Shown here: positions 51,429 to 53,606 of the stretch, in pieces | How the letters are laid out: the number at the start of each line of letters is the position of its first letter | Numbering within the stretch: the first letter of the stretch is position 1 | Source: Paenarthrobacter nitroguajacolicus JCM 14115 | Lineage (GTDB): Bacteria; Actinomycetota; Actinomycetes; Actinomycetales; Micrococcaceae | DNA length: 53,606 nt | Direction: 5' to 3' | Assembly: GCA_001313365.1 (NCBI GenBank) | Contig: BBFS01000021.1 | Coordinates: forward strand, 1-53,606 | Translations under genes and position numbers: made by a program | The notes under the pieces: generated by a model | Databases searched by the model: none | Told to the model about the DNA's origin: nothing | What the model saw: only the letters and a program-made list of their open reading frames with translations

Positions 51429-52366
51429 TTAGCGGCTGCTGCCCGCCAGCAAACCCCCCCGGCGTTGCAGCAAACGCTTCTCGATGGGCCCGAACACCAG
51501 GATCTCGATCAGAATGCCCACGAACAGGATCAGGAGGATTGCGGACATCACGATGGTCATATCGGAGAGCAATCGGCCCTGATCCAGCAAGGAGCCCAGC
51601 CCAAACCCGATCGTGCCGCCCACTGCGATGATTTCCGCGGCCATGAGTGAACGCCAGGAGAAGGCCCAGCCCTGCTTCAAACCGCCGATGTAGCCGGGAA
51701 GTGCGGCGGGCAGGACGATCTGCAGCGCCATCTGGAGCCGGTTCGCGCCAAGGACTGTGCCCACACTGCGTACTGCGGCGGGATCTGGTCCACACCGGAA
51801 ATGAGCCGTTAATGATGGACGGGATGGCGCCCATGAACACCACAAAGTACACGGTGGCGTCGGTCAGGCCGAACCAGATGATCGCTGCGGGAACCCAGGC
51901 CACGGAAGGGAGCACCTGCAACCCGGAAATCAGGGGCCCGAACGCACGCCGCAAGGGAGCCACCTGGGCCAGGATCAACCCCACGGGAGTAGCGATGACC
52001 ACCGAAATCAGGAAGCCGACCACACCGCGTTGGAGAGATGTCCATACTGCTTCCTGGACCTTGCCTTCACCCCACATCGTCACGAATTGGGTGAGGACAT
52101 CCAGCGGCCCGGGAACGAGGTCGCGGCGCTTGAACTCAAGCGAAACGTAGAACTGCCACGCGAGGATCAGGACCACCAGCGCTGCAACGGGCAGCAGCAC
52201 CCGCTTCCAGTCGATACCGGTCTTGCGTCGGCTGTCCGACTGGAGGTTGTCCAACCCGGCTTCAAGGTCCCGGAGCTCGGAGGCGTTGCCCTTCAGCGAC
52301 GGCGAAGTGATGTGCTCTTTGGATTCAGTCACGGGAAGGGTCCGCTCTTCGGTGGTAATGGGGGGG

Positions 52367-52377
<11 letters not shown>
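51429..52377 (-). CDS. ABC importer permease, SsuC/TauC/NrtB type
   Basis: About 315 residues. ATG at 52377 (in the overlap with the ATPase stop) gives MPSNPPITTEERTLPVTESK. After an unusually long, charged N-terminal extension of ~60 residues, DWKRVLLPVAALVVLILAWQ is the first span. SLQRGVVGFLISVVIATPVG and LQVLPSVAWVPAAIIWFGL are family hallmarks, and the EAA loop is SVGTVLGANRLQMALQIVLP-AALPGYIGGL. The break near 51795 garbles about 20 residues; a second is near 51840. Partner of the ATPase and binding protein; imports sulfonate, taurine, nitrate or similar. Confidence 0.9.
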
Positions 52378-53103
<726 letters not shown>

Positions 53104-53148
53104 GGTCCCGTCCTTCATGTTGATTGGTAGAGCTGATGTGGCCAAAGG

Positions 53149-53189
53149 CTGGTCCGCTTCCCCCTGTGGATGAGAGGGAAGCGGACCAG
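53149..53189 (-). terminator. Hairpin between binding-protein and ATPase genes
   Basis: CTGGTCCGCTTCCC (53149-53162) pairs perfectly with GGGAAGCGGACCAG (53176-53189). It stands inside the operon, 11 bases after the stop of the binding protein. It may reduce read-through into the ATPase and permease so that the binding protein is made in excess, or protect the 3' end of its mRNA. Confidence 0.7.
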
Positions 53190-53200
53190 CCTGTTACTGC

Positions 53201-53606
53201 TTAGTCCTGGCCAAGTCCTGCGGCCGAGGTTTTCTTGCCTTCAACCTCGTTCAGCGTGCGGAGGTCGAAGATGCCGTTGATGTCGGCCTGCTTGGTGGTG
53301 CCGGCCTTGACGCCGTCTTCGAGGAGCTTGTTGTACGTTCCGGCCAGCGGGTCGGTGGTGAACTTGATGTTCTGCAGCGCCCGTTCAATCACGTTGGCCG
53401 GAAGCGGCTTGCCCGCAGTGTCCTTGAGGACCGCGTTGATGGTGGTCGCCTTCTCCTCAGCCGAAGCGGAGTTCAGCCAGTTCACGGATTCCACGTGTCC
53501 CTTCAGGAGGGCCTTCACGGTTTCGGGGGGGTGTTCTGCGGCGAACTTCTTGTTCACGATCAGGATGGTGGTGGTGAAGTCACCGTTCTCCCACAGGTCC
53601 TTCTCG
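53201..53606 (-). CDS. ABC importer substrate-binding protein, SsuA/NrtA type (partial)
   Basis: C-terminal ~135 residues; the start lies past the right edge. TTTILIVNKKFAAEHPETVK, ALLKGHVESVNWLNSASAEE and VIERALQNIKFTTDPLAGTY are typical of aliphatic-sulfonate/nitrate/taurine binding proteins. The G run at 53524-53530 breaks the frame. First gene of the importer operon. Confidence 0.9.
   Translation of the reverse strand, partial: EKDLWENGDFTTTILIVNKKFAAEHPPETVKALLKGHVESVNWLNSASAEEKATTINAVLKDTAGKPLPANVIERALQNIKFTTDPLAGTYNKLLEDGVKAGTTKQADINGIFDLRTLNEVEGKKTSAAGLGQD

Noticed and set aside
53201..53606. Assigning the importer to one substrate (ssuABC, tauABC or nrt)
   Set aside because: The visible C-terminal part of the binding protein and the general ATPase/permease motifs are shared by sulfonate, taurine, nitrate and pyrimidine-precursor importers; no desulfonation or nitrate gene is in the window.

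Overview
This 53.6 kb window is high-GC DNA from an actinobacterium. The gene families and their arrangement (EfeUOB, an ALDH/ADH/DUF779 set behind a GAF-HTH regulator, PatD-GabT with a PucR regulator, two FprA-type reductases, DUF6153/DUF305) fit the Micrococcaceae, most likely Arthrobacter or Paenarthrobacter; that placement is inference from gene content. It reads as ordinary chromosome: one tRNA, no transposase, integrase, phage gene or CRISPR array was seen.

The dominant property of the window is technical. Almost every conserved protein is split across two or more reading frames, and most breaks sit on runs of 6-8 G or C, with further breaks at single-base losses in short runs. Conserved residues continue on both sides of each break, so I annotate whole genes with frame changes rather than pseudogenes. 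Coordinates run from the true start to the true stop; internal frame is not constant, and lengths in residues are approximate.

Layout. 1-6.3 kb: the tail of a DrrAB-type ABC exporter, an acyl-CoA synthetase, a small monooxygenase, a thioredoxin and a TetR-ABC exporter operon. 6.3-9.6 kb: a hotdog thioesterase, a potassium channel, tRNA-Tyr with nearby direct repeats, and yajQ. 9.75-13.3 kb: the iron uptake operon efeUOB behind an IdeR/DtxR-like box. 13.4-19.4 kb: htpX, a drug/siderophore-type MFS exporter, a HIT-like protein, a Fur-family regulator with catalase katA, and a DUF2461 protein. 19.5-25.7 kb: an amino acid permease, then an alcohol/acetaldehyde oxidation set (aldehyde dehydrogenase, Zn alcohol dehydrogenase, DUF779) with its GAF-HTH regulator and a candidate operator. 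25.8-28.4 kb: a first FprA-like reductase and divergent rarD. 28.7-33.1 kb: a GABA/putrescine catabolic pair (gabT, patD) divergent from a PucR regulator. 33.1-36.6 kb: a CynX-like MFS-GntR operon with a palindromic operator, and a metallo-beta-lactamase/rhodanese fusion. 36.6-41.3 kb: a second FprA paralogue, siroheme synthase cysG, an AlkD-like protein and glutaminase. 41.3-47.6 kb: a second PucR regulator, an amino acid permease and a large Orn/Lys/Arg decarboxylase. 47.6-53.6 kb: a luciferase-like monooxygenase, a DHFR-like reductase, a probable copper-responsive DUF6153-DUF305 operon, a lipoprotein, and an SsuABC-type (sulfonate/nitrate/taurine) ABC importer running off the end.

Themes that tie genes together are iron and peroxide handling (EfeUOB, Fur-KatA, thioredoxin), nitrogen from amines and amino acids (PatD/GabT, glutaminase, two PucR regulators, permeases, decarboxylase), and sulfur (MBL-rhodanese, FprA2-CysG, SsuABC). 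No clearly new multi-gene system was found; the most promising leads are the metal-type palindrome controlling DUF6153-DUF305 and several unassigned but well-formed palindromic operators.
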